A program made the translations under genes and the position numbers. A stretch of DNA of 64,000 bases from Bidens hawaiensis (taxonomy: Eukaryota; Streptophyta; Magnoliopsida; Asterales; Asteraceae). Under the pieces are notes generated by a model. It was given only the letters and a program-made list of their open reading frames with translations, did not search any database and was not told where the DNA came from. Shown in pieces: positions 37,301 through 47,765 of this stretch. The stretch covers positions 1 through 64,000 of the forward strand of contig JAIQDT010003839.1 of NCBI GenBank assembly GCA_021521415.1, in the 5' to 3' direction. The first letter of the stretch is position 1. Every line of letters starts with the position of its first letter.

Positions 37301-37611
37301 GCATGTTAAATACAATTTTACTATCCCAAGACACAAACACTTGTATGAATACATGACGTATATATACAATGAAGAGTGATGGTTACGCAGTTAGATAAAC
37401 TTCTTATATTTCACAGTTAAAGTAATAGAAATTAATATAACACACACACACACACATAGAACCTATACACTTGTGCAGGTAAACAATTAAAAGGACATGT
37501 GAAAAATAAGTTTGATAATTTTTATGTACATAATTTAATAAATATGAACCATTTTATCATAAAAAAAATTAATCGATTTGATTTTTATTTTCTTTTCTCG
37601 CAATATATAGA

Positions 37612-38905
37612 CTTGTTTGCTTACAACAATTCAACAAAGAAAATTCAGATTTTTAGTAAAAAGGACTACCATAGTTATGCATCAAAAACATTTAAAAGAA
37701 GAAAATATTCTATTTATACAAATATAAAAGTCCACAGTGGTATGTATGACAAGGAAATGAAAATGACTAATTCAATAAAGATGTTAGCTAAAACTTAACA
37801 GAGAGTTTGATTAGTAAGTTTGTAATTAGTTAAGCATAAGTCATAAAAACTGGTCATTTAATTGACTGACTGACAGGATCGAATGACTAGTTTGAAAATA
37901 CTTAGGTGTTATCTCGGGATGCAATTGATGATTAGAAGGGTCGTTATATGTGTATAAAAATGAGCCATATCTTTGCCTTTTATTTTAATGTTCTAGAAAT
38001 TGTTGATTTTTAAAACTAATTTAATTTTGAGTGTGAAAAATATATTCAGTATACACGTTTGTTATGGGACTATGGGCGTAATGAAGTGCTCAAGGACGGA
38101 ACCTTGTGAAAACGGGCTTGTGCTCGATCGAACTTCACATAGCGTGTTAAGCTAGACTTGCGATCCTAAATGAGTTTGCCTCAAGTACTTCTGAATAAGG
38201 ATAGGGATGTTGTTGAAAGACTTATCCTTATCAATCTTGGACATGAACAAAAAGATGGATAGAATGATTACATTTAAAAAGATTTTATGATCATGCCATT
38301 TTGTTTCACCCTTTGGACCAAAGAGAATTTTGTTTATAGTAGGTGGTTTGTAGAAAACTAAGTCATTACTAGGGGGAAACTGAAAAATTAATCACAACTA
38401 TTTGTGTTTTTTGTCTTCTTCATTCCAGTCCGCTACTTGCCTAGCTAGTTCGCTGATGGCACAAGTAACTTCCGACTAATCAGAACTCCAGTCTGCGACC
38501 GTTGTGCTTCCTCATAATAAATTAGTTGGAAGTTCACTACTTTAGATAACATACTACCTAGATGGGATTTGTTTTTCGATGCCTACCTATAAACAAGTTG
38601 GTTTTCTACAAACTATCTTCTTCTAGATCTAGAAAAAAATTGTTACCATTACCAAAGACCTCTTCAACCTTTAGAACAAATGAAAGAAAAGAGCACAATT
38701 CAGTGTACAATATTCTTAAAATAAGCATGTCACATTACTATATCATGTTTGTTGTTTTTTCTTTTTCATTAAAAAATGTTGTAGAAGCCGCCTGGAGGTT
38801 AAATTTAGCAATCATTTGGTGTAGGTTGATCTTTCACTATACTAAAGCAAAATATATTTTCTATTTATAAACCGAAACAATTTCCATTTGCATTAAAAAT
38901 AACCA
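37612..38905. repeat. Old segmental duplication, copy 1
   Basis: Colinear similarity is visible with 45037-45972 and 47701-47765. Shared landmarks include GACAAGGAAATGAAAATGA (37748 and 45191), TAGGTGTTATCT..GGATGCAA (37903 and 45313), GCCGCCTGGARGTTAAATTT (38787 and 45851) and GAAACAATTTCYATTTG (38873 and 47736). Spacing between the landmarks differs, so indels have built up. I see no recognisable gene in either copy. Confidence 0.6.
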
Positions 38906-39303
38906 TGTCCTAATCAACTTAAATCTGCTGACGAGTAACAACTAACAAATAATGACTCAGTCAAACAAAAATCGCATCCCAGTTAAACAAAAAACTGATG
39001 GTGTCATCGGTTTAGCCAATAGACGGTTTTTAAGTGATTTTACTATTTTAGCATTATCAGTGACGTTTTAGTATAGTTGGTTTTGATCAAATGGTAGATC
39101 ACAATTAATATAATAGATATGAGTTAATAGGTACGATTGCAACACTAGCTCATTCCAGATAATTCTAATTTCGGGCACTGAGAAAGCGAGAAACTCCTTC
39201 TTAGGCTATGTGTAGTGGGCGAATTGTTTGGGCGAATTGGGGCGCGAACACCGCCCCTGGGCGATTTTTGGGGCGAAATGTGTGTGTGGGGGGGGGGCTC
39301 CTC

Positions 39304-39687
39304 TGTTGGATTAATTTCTATTCCGGGTCACAAGTCGGTGAACCGGGCCTAAGAGGTTTTAACAAGTCAGTTAAAGTCTAAGGGGTATTATGAAACATTC
39401 CATATGCTTGGTGGCCAAGTTCACCTTGTTGGCCAAGTTGACCTTGTTGCCCAACTTCACCTTGGTGGCCAAGTTGAGTGGTGACCACATATTATGCTTG
39501 GTGACCAAGTTGGGTTACTAGTATAAATAAATGTACAAAGTTAGTGTTAGATATAACACAACAACAACAACAACAACAAACACAACAATCACCACCATCA
39601 CTACCAAAGTTATTGTAATCAGTTTTTTGAGTTATATTTTCTGGTTATAATATAAGTCGGTTATTTATAAGTTGTGCGTTAATTATC
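39304..39687 (+). repeat. 5' LTR of the copia element
   Basis: It starts TGTTGGATTAATTTCTATTC and matches 44099-44476 up to GCGTTAATTATC. U3 has four 18-bp tandem units of the TTGGTGGCCAAGTTCACC type (39408-39512). A TATA box (GTATAAATAA) is at 39521-39530, followed by a (CAA)n tract. The end given is the last base shared by both LTRs. Confidence 0.88.
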
Positions 39688-39698
39688 AGAGCTCGGTT
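39684..39698 (+). promoter_or_regulatory. Copia primer-binding site (initiator tRNA-Met, first bases lost)
   Basis: ATCAGAGCTCGGTTC matches the complement of initiator tRNA-Met downstream of its first four bases. The usual leading TGGT reads AATT here, so the end of the LTR and the start of the site overlap or one has been altered. Confidence 0.6.
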
Positions 39699-39888
39699 CA
39701 AGAACGCGATAATTAACGGCCAACAAAGAAGGTGTCTCGATCGAACAAGTTGGTTTGATTTCCTGAAGAAGTTGTTATCGTGGTTGATCGAACAAGTTGG
39801 TTTGATCTCCCAAAGAAGTTGTTGTCATTGTCGATAGCATAGTTCGTTTAGTTGTTACTTTATTCAAACAAGTTGGGTTTGAGTAGCC

Positions 39889-42800
39889 ATGGGTGACACG
39901 ACTCCACCGCCGCCGCCAAAGGGGAAAGAGAATGGGCCATCTTCTGTTCAATGTCCAATGTTAACTACAACGAACTATACCGTGTGGGCTATGAGGATGA
40001 AAGTAGTCCTAAGAGTTCACAAAGTTTGGGACACCATCAACTCGGGTGTCCCCGATGAAGACAAAAATGACATGGCTATGGCCTTGTTGTTTCAATCCAT
40101 ACCCGAAACCTTGATCATGCAAATTGGAGATCAAGAAACTGCTAAAGCCATGTGGGATTCGATTAAAACCCGACACTTAGGTGCAGAACGGGTTAGAGAA
40201 GCACGTCTCCAAACCTTGTCAATGGAATTTGACAATATGAAGATGAACGAGTCAGATTCCATAGATAACTTTGCGGGCAAGTTATCGAGCATTGCCTCGA
40301 AATCAGCGGCTCTCGGCGAAGTTATAGATGAAGCAAGGTTGGTAAAGAAGTTTCTCAAAAGTCTCCCAAGATCGAAGTATATTCAGATGGTTTCTTTGCT
40401 TGAGCAAGTGTTGGATCTCAATAAAACGGGATTTTAAGATGTTGTAGGCCGACTCCGAGCCTATGAGGAGCGAATCCGAGAAGAAGAAATTCAAGGGGGT
40501 GACCAAGGTAAACTTTTATTCGGTAAATATGATTCATCAAGTCATAGAAGTTTTGAATCTAATGGGGGACGAGGAAGAGGAGGTCGAGGTCGTGGTCGAG
40601 GCCGTTTTAATGGCCAATACCGAACCCATAGTACCGAACAAGGGTCATCAAGTCGAGGGAAAATAAAGGTGAAGAAAGATCGGTCAAAGATTTTATGTTA
40701 CCGATGTGACCAATTTGGTCACTTTGCATCAGGTTGCCCGGACCGAGTTCAAAAGGGTCAAGAAGCAAACAAAACTGAAGCCCGTGAAAATTTTGATGAT
40801 GCGGCGTACATGCATCAAGTTGTGTTCTTAAATGAACAAAACCTAATACCAAAGAAATACGAGACCGAGCGGGTCGAAGATAATGTATGGTATTTGGATA
40901 ACGGGGCAAGTAATCATATGACGGGAAACCAGTCATATTTTTTAGAGTTAAACGAGAACATAACCGGGAGGGTTAAGTTCGGAGACGGGTCATTTGTTCA
41001 AATCAAGGGAAAAGGCGCAATTCTTTTCCAAGGAAAATCGGGTGACCAAGACTTGCTAACCGATATTTATTATATTCCGGAGTTAAAAAATAATATAATA
41101 AGTCTCGGTCAAGCAACGGAGTCCGGATGTGACATTCGGATGAAACACGATTTTCTGACCATGTACGATGAGAACGGGAGGTTACTCATGAAGGTCAAGA
41201 GATCCGAAAACCGACTCTACAAAATACAAATGAAAATTGGAGCTCCAGTGTGTTTGCAATCAAAGATTGGAGATGATGCATGGCGTTGGCTGCAAGACTT
41301 GGGCACATCAATTTCGAGTTAATGAAATCGATGGCTAAGAAGGATGTTGTACGAGGTTTACCACATGTTGAACACGAAAATCAGTTGTGTGAATCGTGTT
41401 TGGTGGCTAAACAAACGAGGCGTTCGTTTCCGGCTACATCCTCGTTTAGAGCATCCTAACATTTGGAGTTAGTTCATGGTGATTTGTGCGGTCCAATAAC
41501 CCCATCCACTATCTCGGGTAATAGGCATGTCTTTGTTATTATAGACGATTACTCACGATATATGTGGACGTTTTTATTGAAAGAAAAAGGTGAAGGGTTT
41601 GAAAGTTTTAAGAGGTTTAAAGCCCTAATCGAGATGGAGGCGGGTTTACCAATGAAAATTCTTCGAACCGATAGGGGAGGAGAATTCACTTCATGTGATT
41701 TCAATCGGTTCTGCGATGAAAGTGGAATTATTCGGCATTTAACCGCCCCGTACACGCCACAACAAAATGGTGTGGTAGAAAGACGAAACATAACTTAATG
41801 GGGATGGTGCGGAGTATTCTAAAGGCAATGCAGGTCCAAATTATAAGTGGGGAGAAGCGGTCCGACATTCAACCTTTTAAATCAGTCGGGTCCCAACCCG
41901 GGCCTTGGTTGATCAAACTCCATATGAACGGTTCAAGAAAAAGAAACCGATTATTGAACACGTTCGAGTATTTGGGTGCATGGCGTATGCTAAAGTTGAT
42001 AGTGTACATCTAAAGAAACTTGATGACAGGTCAAGACAGCTCGTTTATCTCGGGTCGGAGACAGGTTCAAAAGCATACCGTCTCTTCGATCCGAACACCC
42101 GGAAAATTGTTGTTAGTCGGGACGTTGTGTTTGACGAAAACAAAGGGTGGAATTGGGTAAAGAAAGTCGAGAAGAATGACTATGAGCCGGGTATGTTTTC
42201 TATTGTTTGGGGGGGTTCGGTTGACAATGGATCTGGCCAAATCGAACCCACTATTGAAGAAACGTCTAGAAGCAACCCGGGTAGCCCAAGCTCTGAACCT
42301 ACATCATCGGTTCAACCCGAGTCCAACGACTCAGCCAAACCAAGTCATATAGGGCCAAATTCCTCAACCCGCTCTCAAGTTCAGTCGACGAGTAATGGGT
42401 CACAGGTCCATTCGGGTGATAATGAGGCCCAAACGGGTCTAAGACGTTCAACCCGAGTCTCGGTTTTACCAAGAAGATTACAAGAAGATTATGTGTTACA
42501 TATTGACTCTGACTATGAGCAATTGCTTCTCACAGCAAGTGATGAACCGAGTAGTTATTTTGAGGCTAAGTCGAACCAAGAATGGGTTCGAGCTATGAAT
42601 ACCGAGATCGATTCGATAAACAAGAATGAAACATGGAGGTTAGTTGAACTTCCAAATGGTGCAAAATGTATCGGGTTGAAGTGGGTGTTCAAAATCAAAC
42701 GAAATGCGGATGGAGCGATAAACAAGTACAAAGCTCGGTTGGTTGCAAAGGGTTACGTGCAACAACCCGGGATTGACTTTGATGATGTTTTCGCTCCGGT

Positions 42801-44097
42801 AGCCCGAATCGAGACCGTTCGGCTACTAATCGCATTGGCAGCATCTAACGGGTGGGAAATCCACCATCTTGATGTAAAGACGGCTTTTTTACATGGTGAA
42901 TTGAAAGAAGTTGTGTTCGTTTCACAACCCGAAGGATACGAAAAAAAAAGACGAGGAGGCAAAAGTTTACAAGTTGTCAAAGGCCTTGTACGGGTTAAGG
43001 CCAGCTCCCCGAGCTTGGAACACAAAGCTCGATAACATTCTACGAGACATGAAGTTTCAAAATGTTCCAAGGAACAATCGGTTTACCGAAAGACGGATGG
43101 GAAACATTTTTTGATCGTAGCCGTGTATGTGGATGATTTATTTGTGACAGGTACAAGCTCGAGTATAATTTCCGATTTCAAAAAGGGTATGGCGACCAAT
43201 TTTGAGATGTCGGATCTCGGGAAGTTGATCTACTATCTCGGAATCGAAGTAGTCCAACAAGAGGACGGGATAGTAATTACACAAGAAGGATACGCCAAAA
43301 GGATTCTAAAGGAGACCGGTATGCAAAAATGTAATCCGTCTCAAGTCCCGATGGATCATGGTGTGAAATACGCAAAAGCCGAAAATGAAGTCGAACTCGA
43401 TGCAACCGAGTATCGAAAGGTAGTGGGTTGCTTACGATATTTATTACACACTCGTCCGGATATGGCATACTCTGTGGGTATTGTTAGTCGATATATGCAA
43501 AGCCCACGAGAATCTCATGGTATGGCAATACGACACCTATTGAGATATTTGAAGAAAACGACGAGTTACGGGATCAAGTACGGGAAGAACGGGTCTAAAC
43601 GACTTGTAGGTTATAGTGATAGTAGTCACAATATAGATGAGGATGATGGTAGAAGTACCACTGGCTACGTGTTTTATTACGGACAATCTCCAATTACATG
43701 GTGCTCACAAAAGCAAGCGACAGTTGCACTCTCATCGTGTGAAGCCGAGTACATGGCGGCTTCAGCAGCCGCATGCCAAGCTGTATGGCTTCGAGAGTTG
43801 TTGAGCGAGTTGACTGGAGAAGCGTTGCAGAAAGTTGTGTTGAAAGTTGATAACACATCCGCAATAGCCCTTGTGAAAAATCCGGTTTTTCACAACCGAA
43901 CAAAGCATATAAAGTCTCGCTTTCATTTTATCCGAGATTGCTACAACGACGGCGAGGTCGATGTTGAGCACATTAGCGGGAAAGAGCAACAGGCTGATAT
44001 CCTCACTAAAGCACTCGCAAGAATCAAGTTCACAGAGATGCGCGAGTTACTTGGAGTTGAAGACCTTTCTAATCCGAATCAGAAATTTGGGGGGTGA
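39889..44097 (+). pseudogene. Broken copia Gag-Pol polyprotein gene
   Basis: It starts [12 protein letters not shown]. Visible domains in order: gag ([13 protein letters not shown]); zinc knuckle CYRCDQFGHFASGC (40696-40737); protease WYLDNGASNHMTG (Asp codon at 40897); integrase (ELVHGDLCGP, LRTDRGGEF, PQQNGVVERRN); RT ([18 protein letters not shown] with the Asp pair at 43132-43137); RNase H (GYSDSSHN, SSCEAEYMA). Disablements: TAA at 40435-40437, at 41457-41459 and at 41878-41880; one-base losses near 41290, 41795, 41835 and 43060; a one-base gain in the A run at 42941-42949. Translation would stop after 182 residues of gag. The frame ends at 44097 next to the purine tract. Confidence 0.92.
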
Positions 44098-44098
44098 A
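44084..44098 (+). promoter_or_regulatory. Polypurine tract of the copia element
   Basis: AATTTGGGGGGTGAA abuts the TG of the 3' LTR. It overlaps the last codons and stop of the polyprotein gene. Confidence 0.75.
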
Positions 44099-44476
44099 TG
44101 TTGGATTAATTTATATTCCGGGTCACAAGTCGGTGAACCGGGCCTAAGAGGTTTTAACAAGTCGGTTAAAGTCTAAGGGGTATTATGAAACATTTCATAT
44201 GCTTGGTGGCCAAGTTCACCTTGTTGGCCAAGTTCACCTTGTTGCCCAAGTTCACCTTGGTGGCCAAGTTGAGTGGTGACCACATATTATGCTTGGTGAC
44301 CAAATTGGGTTACTAGTATAAATAGATGTACAAAGTTAGTGTTAGATACAACACAACAACAACAACAAACACAACAATCACCACCATCACTATCAAAGTT
44401 ATTGTAATCAGTTTTTTGAGTTATATTTTCTGGTTATAATATAAGTCGGTTATTTATAAGTTGTGCGTTAATTATC
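44099..44476 (+). repeat. 3' LTR of the copia element
   Basis: It matches the 5' LTR with about nine substitutions and two fewer CAA units. Similarity stops after GTGCGTTAATTATC. The following bases (GTTTATCATTCTTGATCCTCC) then lead into the right end of the host MITE. Confidence 0.88.
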
Positions 44477-44513
44477 GTTTATCATTCTTGATCCTCCATC
44501 ACCCATAGCCTTA

Positions 44514-45967
44514 GAGGGGGCGAGCCACTGGAAACCGGTAGGTTGTTAAGTTAGAGATGTAAATGAGCTGAGCCAAATCGAGCCCGAGCTTGGCTCGTTT
44601 CAAGCTCTTTTTCTAAAGCTCGAGCTTAGTTAATGAGTTGTTTTGTCAAACCCAACTTGAATCCTTTATTAATATTAATTTATTAATTAATTTATATAGG
44701 TTTAAGTTATTTTCTAATATATTTTGAGAAGGCCTTAAACTAGTCTGAAGTTTGCTCGAGCTCATGTAGTATATTGCTAGCTGTAATCGCCTTGCCGTTA
44801 AACACCGTCTCGCTTCTTGTCTTCCAAATACACCACAATCGAGACAAGAGAAATAGTTTATTTGAAACTTACTTTAGAATGCCTAAGTAGGTTAGTTGTT
44901 TCCTTATCTTATTTGAGTAAAATAGGTTCATTTTCATATTGATAACTTATTAATTATAGTCAAAGAAGATGCAATCAGATTATGATCTCATGATCCGATT
45001 ATCAAGATCGAGATTATATATATTATACATACACACATGTTTGTTTGCATATGCCAATTGAGTAAAAATAATATTCAAATATTTAGGAGAATGATTGCCA
45101 TGATTACCGCAGTTATCAATATAAAAATTCAAAGAAAGTATTATTTATATAGTATGAAAGTCCAAAATGACATGAGGGAATCACACGTTGACAAGGAAAT
45201 GAAAATGATCTATTGGATTAAAATATTAATTAAAACTTTTATCAATATTAAGTTTCTTATTAACTAAGCATAACAACGACCACTGACTTGATCAAGTCAT
45301 TGATTTGAAATATAGGTGTTATCTAAGGATGCAAATGATAATCACACATCATCAGTCTACATGTATATCAAGTCACTGATTTCTACCTTATTTCCAATTT
45401 ACATTTCTAAGCAACTCTTATCACTAGCAGCATAACTTGTTATCCAATTATCTTCATAAAAATAAAAAATGAAATAATTAGAAAAAATGGTCCCGAAATA
45501 TAGCAACAAAATAGTCGCAAATAGAGCACCACAGTCAGTCAGAAATCGATCAATAGGACTATTTCCTTCCGTCTTAAAAGAACATGATGTGATGGTAAGG
45601 TGTCTCCGCTCTATCCTAATGGTGTTGTGGTGGTGAGTTTAAATCCTACAAGTTACGGTCATGAATGATTTATTCGAGTATTTAGAGGTAGATTAGTTTA
45701 CCGTTAAGAAAAAAGATTGTTTGTTTACAGCCGCAAAACAAAACGATAAAAAAATGTAGAAAATAAATGGATTATACACCTCTGTCACACGTCAATGTAC
45801 ATTCTTTTAAGTAATTACGTCATTATATCATTTTTATATATGATTTAGAAAGCCGCCTGGAAGTTAAATTTAGCGATCATTAGGTGTAGGTGGCAATCTA
45901 ATTTAACTATCTCAACTCTCAAGCAAAACATATTTTCGATTATATTATTAATAGTACTAATTAACTT
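44514..45967. other. Intergenic DNA, including duplication copy 2
   Basis: The first 300 bases contain GAGCTCGAGC-type motifs common in old plant repeats. From 45037 the sequence is the second copy of the duplication at 37612-38905. The small frame at 45037-45267 shows weak likeness over about 40 codons to one in the other copy (37499-37798), but I do not call it a gene. Confidence 0.5.
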
Positions 45968-45972
45968 CTTTA

Positions 45973-46227
45973 TGATGCAATTTCGGAAGCGATCAATGAC
46001 TCGAGAGACTCATGATTAATCAAAGACAAATAAACGAACCAAACGTTCAAGAAGAATGTTCGTATTATATCAAACTTAATCAAAACTAACTAACAAATAA
46101 ACCCTAACACGCTATTTATACTAAACAAAGAAATATAGATAAACATGGAAACGAGATAAACGTAAAAATAATAAAAGATAAACTAATAATTTAAAAGATT
46201 TCAATCCCCTATAATGCACCTGCATCA
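45973..46227 (-). repeat. 3' LTR of the minus-strand LTR element
   Basis: 255 bp; shares most of its length with 47451-47695. It carries about ten extra bases near its right edge (CCCTATAATGCACC region) relative to the other LTR. Confidence 0.85.
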
Positions 46228-46229
46228 TA

Positions 46230-46241
46230 CTCCCCTTCTTT
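46230..46241 (-). promoter_or_regulatory. Polypurine tract of the minus-strand LTR element
   Basis: On the minus strand AAAGAAGGGGAG lies two bases before the TGATGCA start of the 3' LTR. Confidence 0.8.
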
Positions 46242-46470
46242 GAGAAAACTCGTCCTCGAGTTTTGCCTTCGAAAGCAAGCCACCTGGATCAAACGGAACA
46301 TCAACCTGATTCCCATTTATTATCATCACGGCTTGTCCACATAACGTAACTTCACGGGTTGTCTTGCCCTGTTCCGAACTAATATCACCTGGATCAAAGG
46401 GAACACTAGCTAGTGATTTGTTTACATTTAATTTCTCGGAATAAACGTACACCCCATTTGCTTTTGCAAT
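46242..46470 (-). pseudogene. C-terminal frame of unknown origin in the LTR element
   Basis: On the minus strand a frame reads through VPFDPGD and VDVPFDPGG, an internal repeat of about 35 residues, and ends with EDEFSQRRG near the purine tract. The position suggests the very end of a retroelement polyprotein. The region 46470-46650 upstream shows readable pieces (for example SGPLGHSPSKFNHGSIGWDP) in shifting frames. I do not recognise the family. Confidence 0.4.
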
Positions 46471-46652
46471 CGCTATATATAATTCAAACGATCTGTTTTG
46501 ATTGTTTTTTTAATCATTGGATCCCAACCAATTGAACCATGGTTAAACTTTGATGGACTATGTCCCAAAGGGCCACTGATTAATTTTGACTTGCTAGATG
46601 TAGAAATTAGCCCATCACATGAGAATTTACATGCATCTCATTTAAATTGGCA

Positions 46653-47423
46653 TCACCCATTGTGATTGGTTCCTGCTAATTTGTGTAATATTAAGTGGCC
46701 CCACCCCACCTTTACAATTTCCTTAACTTGACATCGCATATTCTTGATTGAGTCAAGAGCCCTTTTATCGGCATTAATGGATTTTTCAAAATTCAAACAT
46801 TCCATATCTTGAGCAACATTCACTTCTTCCATAATATTTCCCAACATTAACGGAGTTTCCACACCAGTAGCCAATCCATCGCCACCATTTTCACCATGCA
46901 TGCCCACTGTAGCCACGATAGCACTTCCATCTTCATCACTGTTAATGACGATATCATGATTTACCACCATATCGCCACCCATAGCCACCATTTATTCTTC
47001 CTCATCCCCGTAAGTATCAAACACGGGTGGCGAATCATAACTAAAATCAACATTAGAAGAAATCACATCTTCATCCTCATAACTCGATTCAAAGAACCGA
47101 GGTGGTTGACGGAAAAACGGATGCTCCTCTCCGTCGACGATGCTCGACTCGGTTCCCGCCTTGCACGTCTCCCGTTGTAACTCGAGATCGCGGACTCGTT
47201 ATCGGAGCCGTTCGATCTCTTCAAGATCGCGGACTCTTTGTCGGAGTCGTTGGATCTTCATAAGATCCCGTGGGTCGGAACAGACTCCACCGCTGCCTCG
47301 GCCGGCGACTCTGCGAGTAGGACATCGATCTTCTCCACGAACACGTGAATAGAAAATACTTCGATCGTTGCCTCGGTCGGCGACTCTACGATCAAGCAAG
47401 TATTCAACACCACGTCGAGCCAT
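46653..47423 (-). pseudogene. Gag-like coding remnant of the LTR element
   Basis: On the minus strand an ATG at 47423 opens an Arg-rich frame (MARRGVEYLLDRR) with a coiled-coil-like IQRLRQRVRDLEE segment. A TAA at 47201-47199 interrupts it within a repeat of that segment, after which the same frame continues (RVRDLELQRE, HPFFRQPPRF) to a TAA at 46994. A further in-frame stretch then runs to 46653. The pattern of short RLRQRVRDLE helices then a PFxRxPP motif is like the N-terminus of some plant Ty3 gag proteins. That assignment is from memory of the family and only moderately sure. Confidence 0.5.
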
Positions 47424-47436
47424 TTGAGAACCAAAA

Positions 47437-47448
47437 GCTCTGATACCA
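47437..47448 (-). promoter_or_regulatory. Primer-binding site of the minus-strand LTR element
   Basis: On the minus strand TGGTATCAGAGC lies two bases from the LTR end, complementary to initiator tRNA-Met. It fixes the element's orientation. Confidence 0.9.
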
Positions 47449-47450
47449 AA

Positions 47451-47695
47451 TGATGCAATTTCGGAAGCAATCAATGGCTCGAGAGACTCATGATTAATCA
47501 AAGACAAATAAACGAACCAAACGTTCAAGAACAATGTTCGTATTATATCAAACTTAATCAAAACTAACTAACAAATAAACCCTAACACCCTATTTATACT
47601 AAACAAAGGAATATAGATAAACATGTAAACGAGATAAACGTAAAAATAATAAAAGATAAACTAATAATTTAAAAGATTTCAATCCAACTGCATCA
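47451..47695 (-). repeat. 5' LTR of the minus-strand LTR element
   Basis: 245 bp with TGATGCAATTTCGG and CTGCATCA at its edges. It adjoins the primer site and, on the far side, the CTTTA target duplication. Confidence 0.85.
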
Positions 47696-47765
47696 CTTTA
47701 AAAAGGTATTATCTTCCTATACTACGTCATATGAATAGAAACAATTTCTATTTGTAGTAGAAGTA

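Larger units (their letters stand above)
32388..39200. other. AT-rich intergenic DNA with old repeats
   Basis: No gene is supported. It contains one bounded repeat (33924-34319), a (CA)n tract near 37440-37456, and one copy of an old duplication (37612-38905). Short frames, such as those near 36619 and 37499, have no recognisable domain. The stretch near 36750-36890 has TE-like ACCGGTTCGG and GGTACC motifs but no clear ends. Confidence 0.5.
39304..44476 (+). mobile_element. Ty1/copia LTR retrotransposon, decayed
   Basis: Two LTRs of about 380 bp flank gag, protease, integrase, RT and RNase H in Ty1/copia order. The coding region holds three stops and five frameshifts. The LTRs differ at about nine positions plus a 6-bp (two CAA units) length change, so the insertion is clearly older than the Tekay element. 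Termini are atypical: a TG start is clear, but the 3' limit of the LTRs and a target duplication are not. Confidence 0.92.
39204..44510. mobile_element. PIF/Harbinger-like MITE split by a copia element
   Basis: The outer ends are GGCTATGTGTAGTGGGCG on the left and the complement-type CATCACCCATAGCC on the right. They are flanked by TTA (39201-39203 and 44511-44513), the PIF/Harbinger target size. Without the copia insertion the MITE would be only about 130-140 bases long. The left part is G-rich with repeated GGGCGAATTG motifs. Confidence 0.7.
45973..47695 (-). mobile_element. Non-autonomous Ty3-like LTR retrotransposon (minus strand)
   Basis: LTRs of about 250 bp (47451-47695 as 5' LTR, 45973-46227 as 3' LTR) have TGATGCA...TGCATCA ends. 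The 5-bp duplication CTTTA lies at 45968-45972 and 47696-47700. On the minus strand a tRNA-Met primer site follows the 5' LTR and a purine tract precedes the 3' LTR. The 1.2-kb interior has a gag-like N-terminus and a short C-terminal frame but no protease, RT or integrase. It must depend on a partner element. The LTRs differ at roughly six to eight bases plus a 10-bp indel. Confidence 0.88.
45037..47765. repeat. Old segmental duplication, copy 2 (split by an LTR element)
   Basis: Colinear with 37612-38905. The match is interrupted by the LTR element at 45973-47695 and resumes at about 47731 with ATGAATAGAAACAATTTCTA, which matches 38866-38890. The duplication therefore predates that insertion. 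Confidence 0.6.

Noticed and set aside
45583..45700. Possible SINE (GGTAAGGTGTCTC and TTTAAATCC, tRNA-like boxes); similar at 52205-52300
   Set aside because: Box spacing and sequence are too weak, and no poly-A tail or target duplication was found.
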